Source: Trichaptum fuscoviolaceum (taxonomy: Eukaryota > Basidiomycota > Agaricomycetes > Hymenochaetales > Trichaptaceae). From it: a stretch of DNA of 64,000 bases. The number at the start of each line of letters is the position of its first letter. Position 1 is the stretch's first letter. The notes below the pieces were generated by a model. It searched no databases and had not been told where the DNA came from. It saw only the letters and a list, made by a program, of their open reading frames with translations. Positions 36,176 to 48,035 of the stretch are shown in pieces. A program made the position numbers and the translations under genes. The stretch spans positions 1,253,376 to 1,317,375 of the forward strand of contig CAJSYZ010000006.1 of the NCBI GenBank assembly GCA_910574455.1, read 5' to 3'.

Positions 36176-37337
36176 GGTTGTTGCAAACATCCGGGATGTG
36201 AGTGGAAGTAAGGTGAGTATTGCACTTGAATGTCTATTTACATGGGTGGCACTATCTATGGAGACCTTCGGTCGGCTTAGCCTTCTTTGTGGGTTTGCCG
36301 AGGTTTCTCCTCGTCAGAGGCTGCGCCTCCCTTCGGTTGTGGGCTTGACTCGTCGGTCCCTCGGCAACCCAAGTTGCTCTAGAGCAAGGACCTGTTCAGC
36401 GAGCTCCTGAGTGGCTTCTCCCAAAAAGAACCTGCCAGCCCAATTTTTCACTACAGTGTCCTTCGAGGATGCCTCTCTTTTTCAGAGAATAACAACAGAC
36501 GGGAGCGAGCGGGAGCGCAGGAACGAGTCGGAAATCATCAGATTATGTTGTCATCCGCCTGGCCGGCCACACAGTCCTCCATCTAATATTTCTGTGTAAA
36601 TAAATCACAGGGAATGGATGGGAGTTCGTTCTCCAATAAAGGAGAGAAGGTGTTACTACTGTGGTCTACATAACATAAGTTATCTGATTAGATTTACCCC
36701 TGTGTACTATTCTAGACTAGTATGCAACGAGTCAGTCACTACGAAAGCAAACATCTTTCTTGCAATACTCAAAACAAGCCAGGGAGCTGCTAGATGCCTG
36801 GCGGCGATCTAACATTGTGAGAACGCATATTCCGTCGAGTGCGACTGCTACGGGATTCACTGACACACAAAATTGAATTCCTGGAGAAGCTATTTAGTGA
36901 TTTTGAGCTGCACCGAGGTCCAACAGTGCGATGTGTTGTAACGTGAAGGACTGTTGCATCGTTTGCGCCTCCAGAAATCGTATACAACTCATCGTTCTTG
37001 ATGATGACGAGGCTATGAGCACATCTAAGCTTAATGTACAATCGAACAACATCTATTATATAGTGTCCACCCACCTCTTTGAATGGTAGTAATAGTCACT
37101 ACAACACATGCATTCACTCCATCGCCTCTGGAACGATGAAGTATAACGGAATATCACATTTGCGAATAATGTAAGACCAAAATAACTGATGACTTGCTGT
37201 ACATAAATAACTGGGGATAATCTTATAATAGTAACGACGTAGAGATGGAATCTGTTCTTCTCGTCCTCGGTACGCAGTTCGCAAGCAGGGGTCGCCTTTA
37301 CCAGATACGTTCAAGGTGAAGGGCTGCCATTATCTGA
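36176..37337. other. Intergenic, no gene recognised
   Basis: Downstream of F-box copy C. I see no supported gene; short frames only. Confidence 0.4.
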
Positions 37338-39800
37338 TCAATAGGCAGTGTACTGTGCCTTGAGTGAGATACGTGTTAGCATGGGTTCGTTGACTATTCT
37401 TCTGTCATACCTTCTCCGTATGTGTACGAGCATCTGCTGTTCACAGCTGAAAGAATCATAAACTTGGAAAAGCGCACAGATACGGCAAGCCTTGGAAGGA
37501 CTATAGTTCCCCCTTTGTTTGCAGCTCGCGCATCGGCAAGGTTTGATTAGCTTATTCGAACTGGAATCGTCGTTAGTCCGGCTTATTGTGGCAACGCCTC
37601 CGATTGGCACGCCGATGTCTAGACAGTGATCGTCTACAAAGAACGAGTGTAGATTTTGATCCCTAGAAATACACAAAATGGGTATTCAACCTGCGTTCAC
37701 AGTAAGCATAGAATTTACCACAAAGGTGATTTCTTCGCCGTCTTGTAGCTCTTCCTTTCGTCACAGAAATGCTCAACCTGTCCTCAGTAATCAGTTGTTA
37801 GCCAATACATTCACGATTGACTATTACACACACCAGAGAACTCCAACTGCGTTTCCGACGAAAAAGTGGATCGCATCGAGTGCATATGAAAGCATTGCCG
37901 AGCTCCTGTAGTTCCTCCATCGTGGAGTTGACGACGTCAAGTTTCTCCACCAGTCTCTTAGCAACCGAAATGGCCCTTCGATGTGGAATATTCGATTCGG
38001 ACAAGTAATTTATCGGATGTCGTTTAGCATAGACGTATGTTCGCTTCGTGTCTTTGACGAATGCTTGTAAGATATCAGAGAAGCTCCTAAAACCACCGGA
38101 ATAAGAATTTCGGTCTCTGAAGAACGCGCAGCTGTGTTTCAAGACAGATGGATCGACTGGAAGAGCCTCAGCGGGAGACTGCGTGCCTGAGGGAAGCAAG
38201 GCATATCCAGAGAATGCTGTCATTAGATCAGAGGCCGCTTGCCACTCAACCTTTCCCTTGTTTCTGGTCCCTACGTCAACAATCGTCCGTTCAATGAGTT
38301 CCCTCAAGTCCTCCCCGATAGTCGCGTCAAGGCTATCGCACTCAAGTAATTCCGTGACAAGGGGAAGTTTGAGTAGTTCCCCAAAGGAAAGAAGGCAAAA
38401 TTTGCCCTTGTCAGAATTCAAAACAATGAGAGCCCGCGAGCAAACGGCCATTTCATGCTGCGCCCGAGCAAGTTGGCGTAATTTCTCCCTTCTGAGACGC
38501 AGAGTTTCCTCTAATTGCGGTCTGATATCATTCCAGACTGTGCCAATTTCTTCAGCTGTGTACATATATGGATTATTTGTAAGATAGACGTACTCCTTTC
38601 TGTCAGCGCTTTGGGCTGATCAATTAGAGAACCCCACTTCCAGTTCTCTTCGTCCACTGAATGATGGAATTCGTCTTCTGTATACCCCAGTTCACGCAGG
38701 CGACTAAGAATACTGAAAATAATCAGAAGTGCTGCGTCAGCGCAGAGGATTGCAGAGAACTCACGATTTCCTTCGGGCTAGTTTCGTTTCGAACGTGGAA
38801 CTCAATCTCTTGTTTTTCGCCCACCTCAGCCAATCCCAAACCGCTACAGCTTGCTTTTGAGGCATCAGTACATAGACGAATATGAGTAACAAGTATTCAC
38901 CTCAGCTAAATGAAAGATGATCTTGGACCTCTCGATCAGAATTTCTGTTTTTGTCTCCTTGTCAAACGTCGAATATTCTCGGCACGCTGTGACTACAAGA
39001 GGTTTATAAAATTGTTGAGGCGTTTTTATCAGCATGGTCAGATGACGCGATGCCATAAATTCGCGTGCATTTGATGATTTGTATTGTAACACTCCTTCGA
39101 ACCAGCTTTCGTCTCTTCTATAAAAGTATACTTCCAAGGTATGTCAGAAAAGAGGAGGCCACTGAGTCATAGCACACTCACGCATTGAACCCGGAATCAG
39201 TGCGGAGAGCTCAACCACTTCCATCCCTTTAGGAAGAAGGCCCTCTCCTGTGATGATACTAAAAGAAACCTCAGCCAAGCTCAAGACAAGGAAACGACTG
39301 ATTCTATACTCTTCTGATTCACAAGCTCCGCATAGCCTAGCCCTTAGACTAAAACTAAAATAGCTCGCTCGATTCGCCAGACAGCTCTGCCGACAGGTCA
39401 AGCATAAGGCGAAATGTAAAATAGCAGACGACGCACCATGCAGAACTCGTCGAATAGCAAACTCGCATACTGTGGGCAACTAAGGTCTGGGGGACATGGA
39501 GGTAGAATGACAGCACGTTCAGCTGCAGTCCAAGCTGGTTTCGAGGACTTCGACATCAGCAAGTTCCTCAGACCCTTCGAGGTCCTCGAGATTCGTAACA
39601 AATCTTCGGGAGACAGGTGATCGGCAACCTGAATTACATGTCGACAGTTACTCAGAGAAGTGACTTATAGAACTTACTTCGCAAAACACATCAATTGGGA
39701 TGGTCATGATCAGAGACAATTTCCCAGCGCGTCGCCCTCTTTTCTTTGCAGGTTCACCTTCGTCATCTTCCGTTGTAGCACGTTTTCTAGACCTGTCGCT
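37338..39800 (-). CDS. F-box family protein copy C
   Basis: Organised like copy B. A basic N-terminus (SDRSRKRATTEDDEGEPAKK) leads to the F-box TIPIDVFCE, which after a GTAAG...CAG intron continues VADHLSPEDLLRISRTSKGL. CPPDLSCPQYASLLFDEFCM follows, then GEGLLPKGMEVVELSALIPG and the long exon 38565-37798 ending FICTRCDPLF. The C-terminal exon is Cys/His-rich (CRCASCKQRG, CRICALFQ, CEQQMLVHIRRRY). No internal stop was found in the conserved exons. Its promoter side is directly abutted by the inverted giant element, whose end at 39958 is about 160 bp upstream. This insertion could have affected expression. Confidence 0.7.
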
Positions 39801-40600
39801 CCTATCCACGTCAGAATTTACTTATACAGAAGGAGTGTTGTACTCTTACATTACTATTTATCAGGTTCTCCTTTCTTCAACTTCCTTCAATGTGGTTGAA
39901 GGTCAAGGTAGTCGCGCCGTAGGCACGTCGCGTCAATATCACTAGCACGTGGTCGTGCATCAGGGAAACTTCCTTTTGCTTACGGCGACTGACGCGTCCT
40001 GACGCGTCCTGATTTGGCTGGCACCTGTCTGAAGGGTCGCTACTTCGTCTGAAAAATACACTGATTGCCTTATCTCACTGAAATAAGGAGTGTTTCAGGA
40101 TGCAAGCCGTCTCTCAGTGCATCAGAATGCAAGTCAGGATTTCAGTGCTCAAGTGTAATACATCAGAGATTGCTAACGGCGGCTGGCGCGTCCTGGAGCT
40201 TCCTTAAATGGGTTGAAGCGTTGTCATGCCTGCCTGAAGTGTTGCCTGGCTGCCTGATGGCCTTAAAACAGCGTTTCAGGACAAAATCAGTGCGTAAGGA
40301 GGGAAGCTGTACATCAGGTGGCAAGTCAGACTCAAGTGAGATTTACTACTACTACCACTACTGTACTCAAGTGAACTTGAACCTCTGTTTTGAGATTTCA
40401 AGCTACCTTCATCTTCATGACATCTTGAAAGCGACAGCAAACACCATTGACAACCTCAGTCTACAATGATCATTCAACGAGAAGCAATTCAATAATAGAT
40501 ACAATCACGATGCTCCTGGCAACTTTTGAAGACAAGAGCATGCACTCAACAATTTACTCAACAAGATAACACCGTTAGCACTATTCAAACGGGCCTCAGC

Positions 40601-41646
40601 CTACTCAATATCGAGCATTGGGAAGTGATGGATTACTGTATCCGGTAAGGCCAAGGCATCTTGATTCAAGACGGAAGCAACAGCAAACGTGCTGTGCGCG
40701 TCGATTGCCGCATCTAATAGAGCAGATGCAAGTGAGAAGATGGTCAGCCTGAGTGACAACTTGAAAAGGATAACTTACAATGGACTTGAGCAGCCGACAG
40801 CTCAACTTCGGCCCAATTGCTCATCGTGACCAAGACATCTTTTTCGATGTTTGTCTGCAGGAGCCTGCCCGCCGTCTCCCCCAGCTTTATAAACGGTTGC
40901 GGAAACTTGAACCAGAGACGGGGGTTCAGAAGCAGCTGGAGCCAAGTTGGCGTTCTTGGCCAGAAATCGGGGTAAACGAAGCGCGCCCAATCTGTCAAAT
41001 CGACACAGGAGGATACGGAAATGTCAAATTTATTCCTGATGCGAGTCGCATCACCTGCCAATTAGTTCAGTTATGCCGCATAATGAGAGAAGAAATGGGA
41101 TTGTCGTACCAGCAATTCCTGCTGACACTTTCCATACAGTTTCATCACCTAATAATTGTTCCAATCTTGGGGGAAGAGCATTAAGTAGATGAGTCCGGAG
41201 GAGGAACACATGTTGCTGAACCGCGAGTTGGATGAGGTCCACGCGATATAGCTCTGGTGAGTTACTCGCCCATTCAATGTCAAGGGCAACGAAGCGTCGT
41301 TCCGGGGCATCCGGCAAGGAAGCATAGATGACGTCTACGGCATTCTCCATCGTTGCGGTGGTCAGACATACTTCAGGAACAAGAGGTCCGAGTGTATAAC
41401 TGCGAAGTTGAAGAAGAGGCATTGGCGGAACCCCCAGGTAGTCGAGGAGATGTTGCATCTGTTTGTGAAGCTGGCAAAAAGTCAGTGCAGTGATTTTGAG
41501 AGGAAATGGAAAGTAAGCACGATTTTTTGCATCCTAGATATCCTCCTTTGTGTCCAAGGAAGTCTTCGCGCGATGCGTACTCGAAGCACAGCATGGTCAA
41601 TCAATAGGAGCATGTGGAGCCCCAACAGAATGTGATAAAAGTTCAT
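40601..41646 (-). CDS. 3'-5' exonuclease domain protein, right copy, intact
   Basis: Four exons in phase: 41646-41521, 41470-41110, 41054-40779 and 40713-40601, giving 291 residues. The N-terminus is hydrophobic (FYHILLGLHMLLLIDHAVL), then basic. The DEDDy-type domain shows FVALDIEW (Asp and Glu of motif I), GDATRIRNKF and CVDLTDWARF. Motif III is YAAIDAHSTFAV with its Asp present, unlike the left copy. The family hydrolyses DNA or RNA from the 3' end. It could process transposition intermediates, but it may equally be a captured host gene. Its start codon mirrors the left copy exactly (26725 + 41646 = 68,371). Confidence 0.75.
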
Positions 41647-41999
41647 GGCGAAGGGTTGAATGGGTGGGTGGGTGGCGGGGAGGGGCGACACCCACTCCGA
41701 GTTCACATTTATACAAAGCTCTTGCACGCATTTTTCTGATGCCTTATTCTTCTGGGAAAAGAAGAGAGGAATCTATCAGTGCATTATACTATGGCTCGGA
41801 TAAACCTCAAGCTGAACTGACAGGAGATAAGAAGGATTTCTTCTAGATGACTCGATTATGAGGCTTCTTTTCATTTAATGCACAAACAAACAAGAAAGTG
41901 AGTCAGGTTAACTCCGAAGAAGTCAGGAAGACATAGCCCACTGCACAAGAAGCTGTTCCATCAGCTCTAGAAGGCAAAGCCACGAGTAAGCCGTCATAC

Positions 42000-43941
42000 A
42001 ATCAGTCATCCCTGGACACAACTCGAAACCGGAACCATGCCGATATGGGAAATGGGATCAATGCACCCCAATCCGCTTTGAAAGAAGTAGATTGAATGAA
42101 GGCACGTTTCTTGACCTTAGAGCTGGGGGGATTGCGCTGTCGGCCGATAATCGACTTATTCTGCATATTGAAACCGAGCGATCTCCGTTTCGGCGGCAAT
42201 GGTGGTGGCACAGAGGTGTTTGTCGAGGAATAGGACATGACTACTTGAACGATATCTAAGATGAAGTAATACTTTTTCCCGTTTGATGCATTTGCAATTT
42301 GCGTCGTGAGCTGCTTTGCCAACGTCAGGTAGACTGTTTGACGCACCTCTCATCAATGAGCTCGAGCTCAAGGTTGCGGTACTCGAGGCATCGGACACAA
42401 ATACCGACACCGGAATTTCCGAAATCGATCCAGAGGATGGGGTGGGGTGGGGAGGCTGATCCCATCGAGCTCGCCTTCGCGTTTGGTGATCTCGGGCTTC
42501 TTGACGTCCGCGTACAGGAAGAAGTCGCAGAAGAGCGCTTGAGCCTGCCTAGGGCTTGCGCTTTTGAACTCGATCCAAACATCCATACCACCGGGGTGCA
42601 AGAGCGCGGGGTCGAAACGCTCAAGATGGTTCATCGCTGCGACGAGACGAGGAAGCGGCCAACAGCAGCGGCGACACCATCAAGTGCATTAAGAAGGCCA
42701 GAAAGAGAGAGCGTGTTCACGTCGGATAGAGTGTCATATTTCTTGCTTTTCTTCTTCTTGCCAATTTCTTCATTGTCATCATCATCGTCATCTTATCCTT
42801 GTTGTCGGACAACAAAGAGCTCTTCTTCTTACCACCAGGAACACAGGTTGAGGACCCGTCGCGCGAAGTTGAGCGAGTGAATGCAGCGTCAAGGTCCTCG
42901 AGAAGGACAATACACGGGGCAGGCACACGGCCCATAAGCGACGACAACGTCACATTGTTCATCCAAAAAGCGGAACGTGAGATGGCGAGAATGTCGAGCA
43001 TGAGCGCGCCAGCAAGGGCATGGATCAACGATGATCTGCCCAAGCCAGGGACACGATAGAGGAAATTGTTGCGACAAGAGTGGTTACCACGGTCAGCGCA
43101 CCACTGATTCAGAAAGAGAGGTTAAACTTTCAGTCGATGTGTGGCACTTCATGTACATACCTTCTTTGATTGCAAGAAGTCCCTTGTGTCGGCAAGGAGC
43201 ATCTCTTAAATCCCCGCCATGAGCCATGGAATCAGCGAAATAGATATGAATTTGATGGTCGTCTGGTGAGGCAAACTGGAAGCCTTTGAGCTCCTCATCT
43301 CCGAATGACTTGTCTCTAAAAGAAGACTTGCCCGGCAAGATGGTGCGCACTGTCGTCTCGAACTCGTAAGCGTGCTGGCATTCTAAGCGCTTCAACAACC
43401 ATAGCATCAGCCAGTCATGTAGTTGTGTTCATCGGGTCATGAGCTATTGTTGCAATAGCGGATAACTACTAGGGCTACTTACCAGTCCCCACAACAATGA
43501 AAGTGTCTCCGGAAGTCTCTGGTTTCCAACCTGACCATGGCTGTCAGTGGTGGTAGCGGACAACGGAGGGCCTGTGATGCCAGTGTCAGACCCCACGTGG
43601 GAAGTCATCATGTCGATGCTGGGTACTACTAGTAGCAGGAGTGCGATGGCAATGGTGGTGGTGCTGTCTGGCGGTGTTCCAGAATTGCACCATCTTGCGT
43701 GCGCTGTAAACGGTGTGAGCTAGGATTCTGTATCAAATGGTATGTAAATAACGTGAAGTAAAAGGATTGAGAAGGAGAATAAACTCACCAGCCTTGAACT
43801 CCTGTGCCATGCTCGTGCAGACCTCTGTCTCCCATTCCGCCCAGATCTGTTACGACATAATTTAGTACAAAGTGCAGGAGAGCAGCGCATGGAAGATGTC
43901 ATATGTGAAGGAGACAGCGCCAAGGTTGAAGAAAATGACAA
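42000..43941 (-). pseudogene. BCS1-like AAA ATPase, right copy, degenerate
   Basis: Mirror of 24430-26370. The BCS1_N-like segment is at 43407-43150, and the AAA core at 43043-42717 keeps PGLGRSSLIHALAGA (Arg for the Walker A Lys) and LLEDLDAAFTRSTSRDG. The same frame break occurs after VGRFL (near 42640), where the codon series runs into TGA in the sequence CAGCGATGAACC. The downstream continuation NHLERFDPALLHPGGMDVW is in another frame. Because both copies share the lesions, the gene was already damaged before the element duplicated. Confidence 0.75.
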
Positions 43942-44879
43942 GCCTCAAGGTAGTGCAAGAGGATGAGATGAGAGAGTTTGTGCGCATGGTGGGGGAGTTG
44001 AGGAAGGGGCTCAGTCTGGGAAAAGGCGAGCGGCGATGTCCACGTCGGGCTCTTGCTGACTCGGAGTCGGGAAAACAATACTACCAAGTTGCGTGTCTGT
44101 CTTTGAATCAAGGTTGGTCGCAAAGCCCATTTGTTCCAGCTCCTCCGTCGTCTGCCAGAAGGCAATAGCATAAGTCAAGCCGTCCAGTTCCCTCTGACCT
44201 AGAACGTCCCGAGAATAACAACCGGTCATTCCATTAAAATTATTATACCTAATAGTTGTCGAGCAGAGCAGTTGTAGTAGTAGCCGGACCGACCTTCGCC
44301 CCTCAGGCTTAGTTTACTAGTACTAGTAGTTTCCGACTTCAAGCTGACCTCCGAGTCGGAAGAACTTCTGAGTCAGAGCCTGAGACCGAGTCGTGGGACT
44401 TCAAGTTCAGCTCAAAAGTTCAAGTTCAAGTTGCCGAACAGTGACCCGTAACAATGTTCGGTCTTCAGGTTGATAGACCCGGATTCGAGCCAGTCGTGAA
44501 TTTATCGAGCAGTAATTAGAGCATCACTGGTGCCAGTGAGTCCAAGTCCGACTCGGAATAGTTAGTAAACAATTCATATCGTTTTTTATTTACATACAGT
44601 CATACAACAACTTGAATACCGATGCACAGAAAACACAAGTATAAGGTCGACGAACACAGAACAGGAGACAAACATACAAAGATACAACTTGAATACTAGT
44701 GGTATGCACTGGTATGAGGTAATACTACGAAAAGAAAACAGTTAGAAATAGTTTGAGTACAAGCCTGAGTCCTCAGGCTACTTCGTCTGACTCCGAGTCT
44801 GCGGTCTAAGTGAATTAAAAGGTCCCAATGCTGCTCGTTCCCGCTCAACCTTGTGGTGCTCCTCATTAAACCACGCTTT
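43942..44879. other. Motif-rich spacer, right copy
   Basis: Mirror of 23595-24429, with CACTGGTGCCAGTG, TAGTACTAGTAGT and CAAGTTCAAGTTC words at 44300-44560. 44780-44879 corresponds to the protease C-terminus beyond its new stop. Confidence 0.4.
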
Positions 44880-45500
44880 CTATGTACTCAAGCCCTTGTT
44901 AGCCCTAGTTACCTTAATCTGTGGATGATATTCCGCAAGTTCCAACATCACTGCATCATCCTCTTGTGATTCGAATCCGAAATGAATATCACCGTAACCG
45001 AAGCCTGAGGTGCGCATCTCCAACAATTGTTGCCAAATAGGGACTCCGTAAGTGAACCCATCGTGTTGCCATTCGGTCGAAGTCGTAACAAAGGTGATTG
45101 TACCAAGTGCGTTGGCATCCCGGTCGATGACCAAGCTTCCGGAATCACCTTGGTCTCCAAATATACGGCTAGGACCACCGAAGTGCTTGCCGGGTGGAAA
45201 TTGCAGGACCGCCTGCCAGCAACTCTCGACGCCCTTTACACCTTCAAGTTCTTTGATTCCACGGGTTTTGCAATGTTTGCCTTCACCGGAGACTGTGACA
45301 TCATATTCTAGTATAAGATTGACCCAGTAGTAGGAAGTGAGATTGTTATAAACGCCCAATGTGTGGCCAGTTGTCCAACCAAACTTATATACCCGTCTTG
45401 TTTCAAGCTTCGAGGATACGACCCTTGTGCCATCCTTCGCTAGTGCTCTATGGAGCTGCTTATCTTTAATCGCTTGTTTGTCCTTTTCTTCTTGAAAAAC
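44880..45500 (-). pseudogene. Trypsin-like protease, right copy, 5'-truncated with nonsense codon
   Basis: Matches the left protease from QEE(T/K)DKQAI onward, including FGWTTGHTLGVY and GDQGDSGSLVI. Two defects are visible. About 700 bp corresponding to 22180-22890 are missing: the text jumps from CCCAATAGTA directly to TTTTTCAAGAAGAA, removing the start codon and the presumed triad Asp. The codon matching Trp in STWKAW is TAG at 44880-44882, cutting the C-terminus. Six extra bases add two residues (KELEGVKGVE). No functional product is expected. Confidence 0.85.
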
Positions 45501-45515
45501 ACTATTACTACTATT

Positions 45516-46336
45516 GGGACGAAATGGGAAAGAATGCAGTGGGAAACTGAGTGCATCGTCTTCAAGACGATGCATTCACTGCCAGTGGCACTCAGGCTGG
45601 CAGTGCCACTGGCAGTGCTTACTAACTGGCTGTATTACTACTACATACTAGTAGTACTACTAGTACTACTTGTTGAAAAATGCTGTCATAAGTGGGACTA
45701 CTAGTAGCAGTGTCGGACTTTTAATCTGAAGTTCAACTTGAAGTTGCAGGATCACTGGCATGATCCGAATCCAGTAGTCTGAGTACCCCATGCCCAAGTC
45801 TTATCATAGTACTACCACTGGCACTCAGGCTGGCAGTACTGCGACGTCACGGTGTCGTGTCTAGTACTACTTACTCTACAACTTCTTCAAGTTTACGCTT
45901 CAACAGCTTGAAGCTCTTTCACCTCGAAGTCCCTGTCACCCAAAACCATTTATTAAGTCCCTCAGGTATTGGCGGTGAGTCATCTTTCAGTCTCCTAGTT
46001 GAAGTCACCGCATTCAATACTCACTGACAGGCTACTACTACTAGTAGTACTATTACTATCAGTACTACTATTCGGTAGCCTGAGTGTTGCCTCGACTGCT
46101 ACTAGTAGTACTCCGAGTCCGTGTTTCAGTCTTGCGATCGAACTTCTGCCCTGAGTGCCACCAGTGACCGTGGCAACTACTACTATTCGGTTCGGACTTG
46201 GCAACTTGAAGCTGGAGTCTCCGTCACCTCTGAGTCTGGTAGTACTGCACTGGCATAATACCAGCTACTGGTCACTCCGAGTCAGACAGGCACCAGTTGA
46301 AGTTTGAAAGGACTCGGAAGGAATACAATCCCCCCC
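45516..46336. promoter_or_regulatory. Motif-rich promoter region of right gene X/protease
   Basis: Dense in CACTGGCA, GCCAGTGCCACTGGCAG, ACTAGTAGTACT, CAGCCTGAG-type and ACTCCGAGTC words. It corresponds to 21407-22238. LTR 2 begins at 46337 and now separates it from gene X. Confidence 0.45.
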
Positions 46337-46701
46337 TGTCGGGATCCCCCAGGACCCCAACATGTCTAAGGCAATCCCGAACAGAACCCGGTATGCTGAA
46401 ACCCGAAATCGCGACCTTGGCTAGATCCCGAAAGGATCCCCCGCTCTCTGATCCCAGAAGAACCTCTGCTTCGCCATGCATTCTCCTGCTAAGAGTTCCG
46501 CCCCGCTACGACCTCCTCGCCCCTGCTTGTCCTCGCCCACGTCTCCTCGTCAGTCCCCCGCCTCGTCCCCGCGTCTCGATCCATCCCTAGCCCGCCTCGT
46601 CGTTCCCCCGACTCTAGGATGATCCCCCGCTCGCTCCCCGCTCCCGTCATGCTCTGTTCCCCGCTCCAGTGAACCCCGTACCTTGCCATAGTCCCGAAGT
46701 C

Positions 46702-46763
46702 ACTCACCATAGCCACAGCCATAGCCATAGCCTGCCACAGCCATAGCCATAGCCATAGCTATC
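46702..46763. repeat. CCATAG hexamer array
   Basis: About ten CCATAG/CCACAG units within LTR 2. Confidence 0.8.
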
Positions 46764-46905
46764 CCAGACCTCGTAGGTTCTCGACTATGCCCGGATACCA
46801 GATCCCGGCCTCGCGTCCACAGTCATGAAGTGCAGTTAGGAGATTGATCCACTGCGTCCAAAGCCGACCTCTGTCTGGCCTTGAGTAAGCCAACACGACA
46901 GCGGT

Positions 46906-47454
46906 TGTTACGCATCAAGCTGCTTACCCTTGTTTACACATTGTTTATGTTCCCCCTCATCTTTTTCTCTCACCCTTTCTACCTGCATGTGCGTACACAC
47001 ATTGCATCATTCTTTCATCATCGACTCCACACTCCGATGGCTCCACTCGCTCCACCTTCACTCCGAGAGCCCCAGGACCTTCTACTCCGATGATACATCA
47101 TTCTACTCCACTCTACTCCACCTATGCCCCAATCTGACATCATCCTCCATTAATTAGAGCCACTATGACGGACTCACTCCACTTCTGACCCGCGATGATG
47201 TAGTTTCATTCCTTGCTCCACTCTATTGTTCTCTGTAGTATATAAGGCCATGTACATAGCGCCCCAGGATGACACTTAAGTCAATCCTCCTATAGTCTTT
47301 TACAATCACGTACCAAAGACTCTGTTCACCCACGACTTCCGGTATAGAGACCCTCACAAAGCGGACCCTCTATACTGTACTTGCTACTTCACCCAACAAC
47401 GCTTTGGTCACTTATCATTTCCGTGATAAGTCCATCGAAGCCGTGAACGTAACA
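46906..47454 (+). repeat. 5' LTR of gypsy element
   Basis: 549 bp, TGTTACGCATCAAG...GTGAACGTAACA. A TATATAAG box lies at 47239-47246, so transcription should start shortly after it, near 47270. Confidence 0.95.
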
Positions 47455-48035
47455 ATTAGGATTGACTTCTTTCTCATCTGAGATTGATCTCAACTCCGAA
47501 ACACCCCCCTCTACGCTCTACCACATTCTACAGCAGAATAAATCGGTACACCCTACGCATTCCAATCCGGAATACTGACGGTTAAGTATTACAACTGGCC
47601 CTTGTCTACTAACTATCATCTAGGAACGAAAGGAATACGAACGACAGTACGATCGAATACACCAAGCATACACTGTTATACTTGGAAGGAAGCGACAGAC
47701 AAGTAATCGCAGAAATTAAGCAGGTTCACAACAGAATTTACGGTCCTTGTTACGCGTTTGGTTGGTGATAGCGTGAAGCAGAGGATCGCGACCCATTCAA
47801 GCAGCTTAGCCACGTCCAACGTAACTTGAAGAGAAGAAGGAAGCAGGGGAAAGGTCTCATCCACCACAGAAACTGCCACAGCCGGAAGACAAGCATACCC
47901 TCACTCGTCGACAACAGCAATACACGGTGAACATCAAAACAGATTATCCAGCGAACCTAGGAAGACAGAAAGGACAAGGTATCCGAAGACGTTAATATCA
48001 CTCACGCATACTCTTGTAGCTCAAAGGGTTGATAA
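47455..48035. other. Gypsy 5' leader
   Basis: Untranslated leader with no long ORF. A small perfect hairpin GGGTTGATAACCC lies at 48026-48038, just before the first pre-gag frame opens. No conventional primer-binding site was recognised. Confidence 0.45.

Noticed and set aside
40065..40469. 134-codon ORF near the element end, in both arms
   Set aside because: It reads across subterminal CAG-rich repeats; conservation is explained by the duplication.
42299..42880. 193-codon plus-strand ORF and its mirror at 25491-26072
   Set aside because: Antisense to the BCS1-like AAA region; the sense strand carries the recognisable motifs.
47455..47475. tRNA primer-binding site directly after the 5' LTR
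   Set aside because: The sequence ATTAGGATTGAC lacks the usual TGG start and matches no tRNA 3' end I can name. Self-priming or an offset site remains possible but unsupported.
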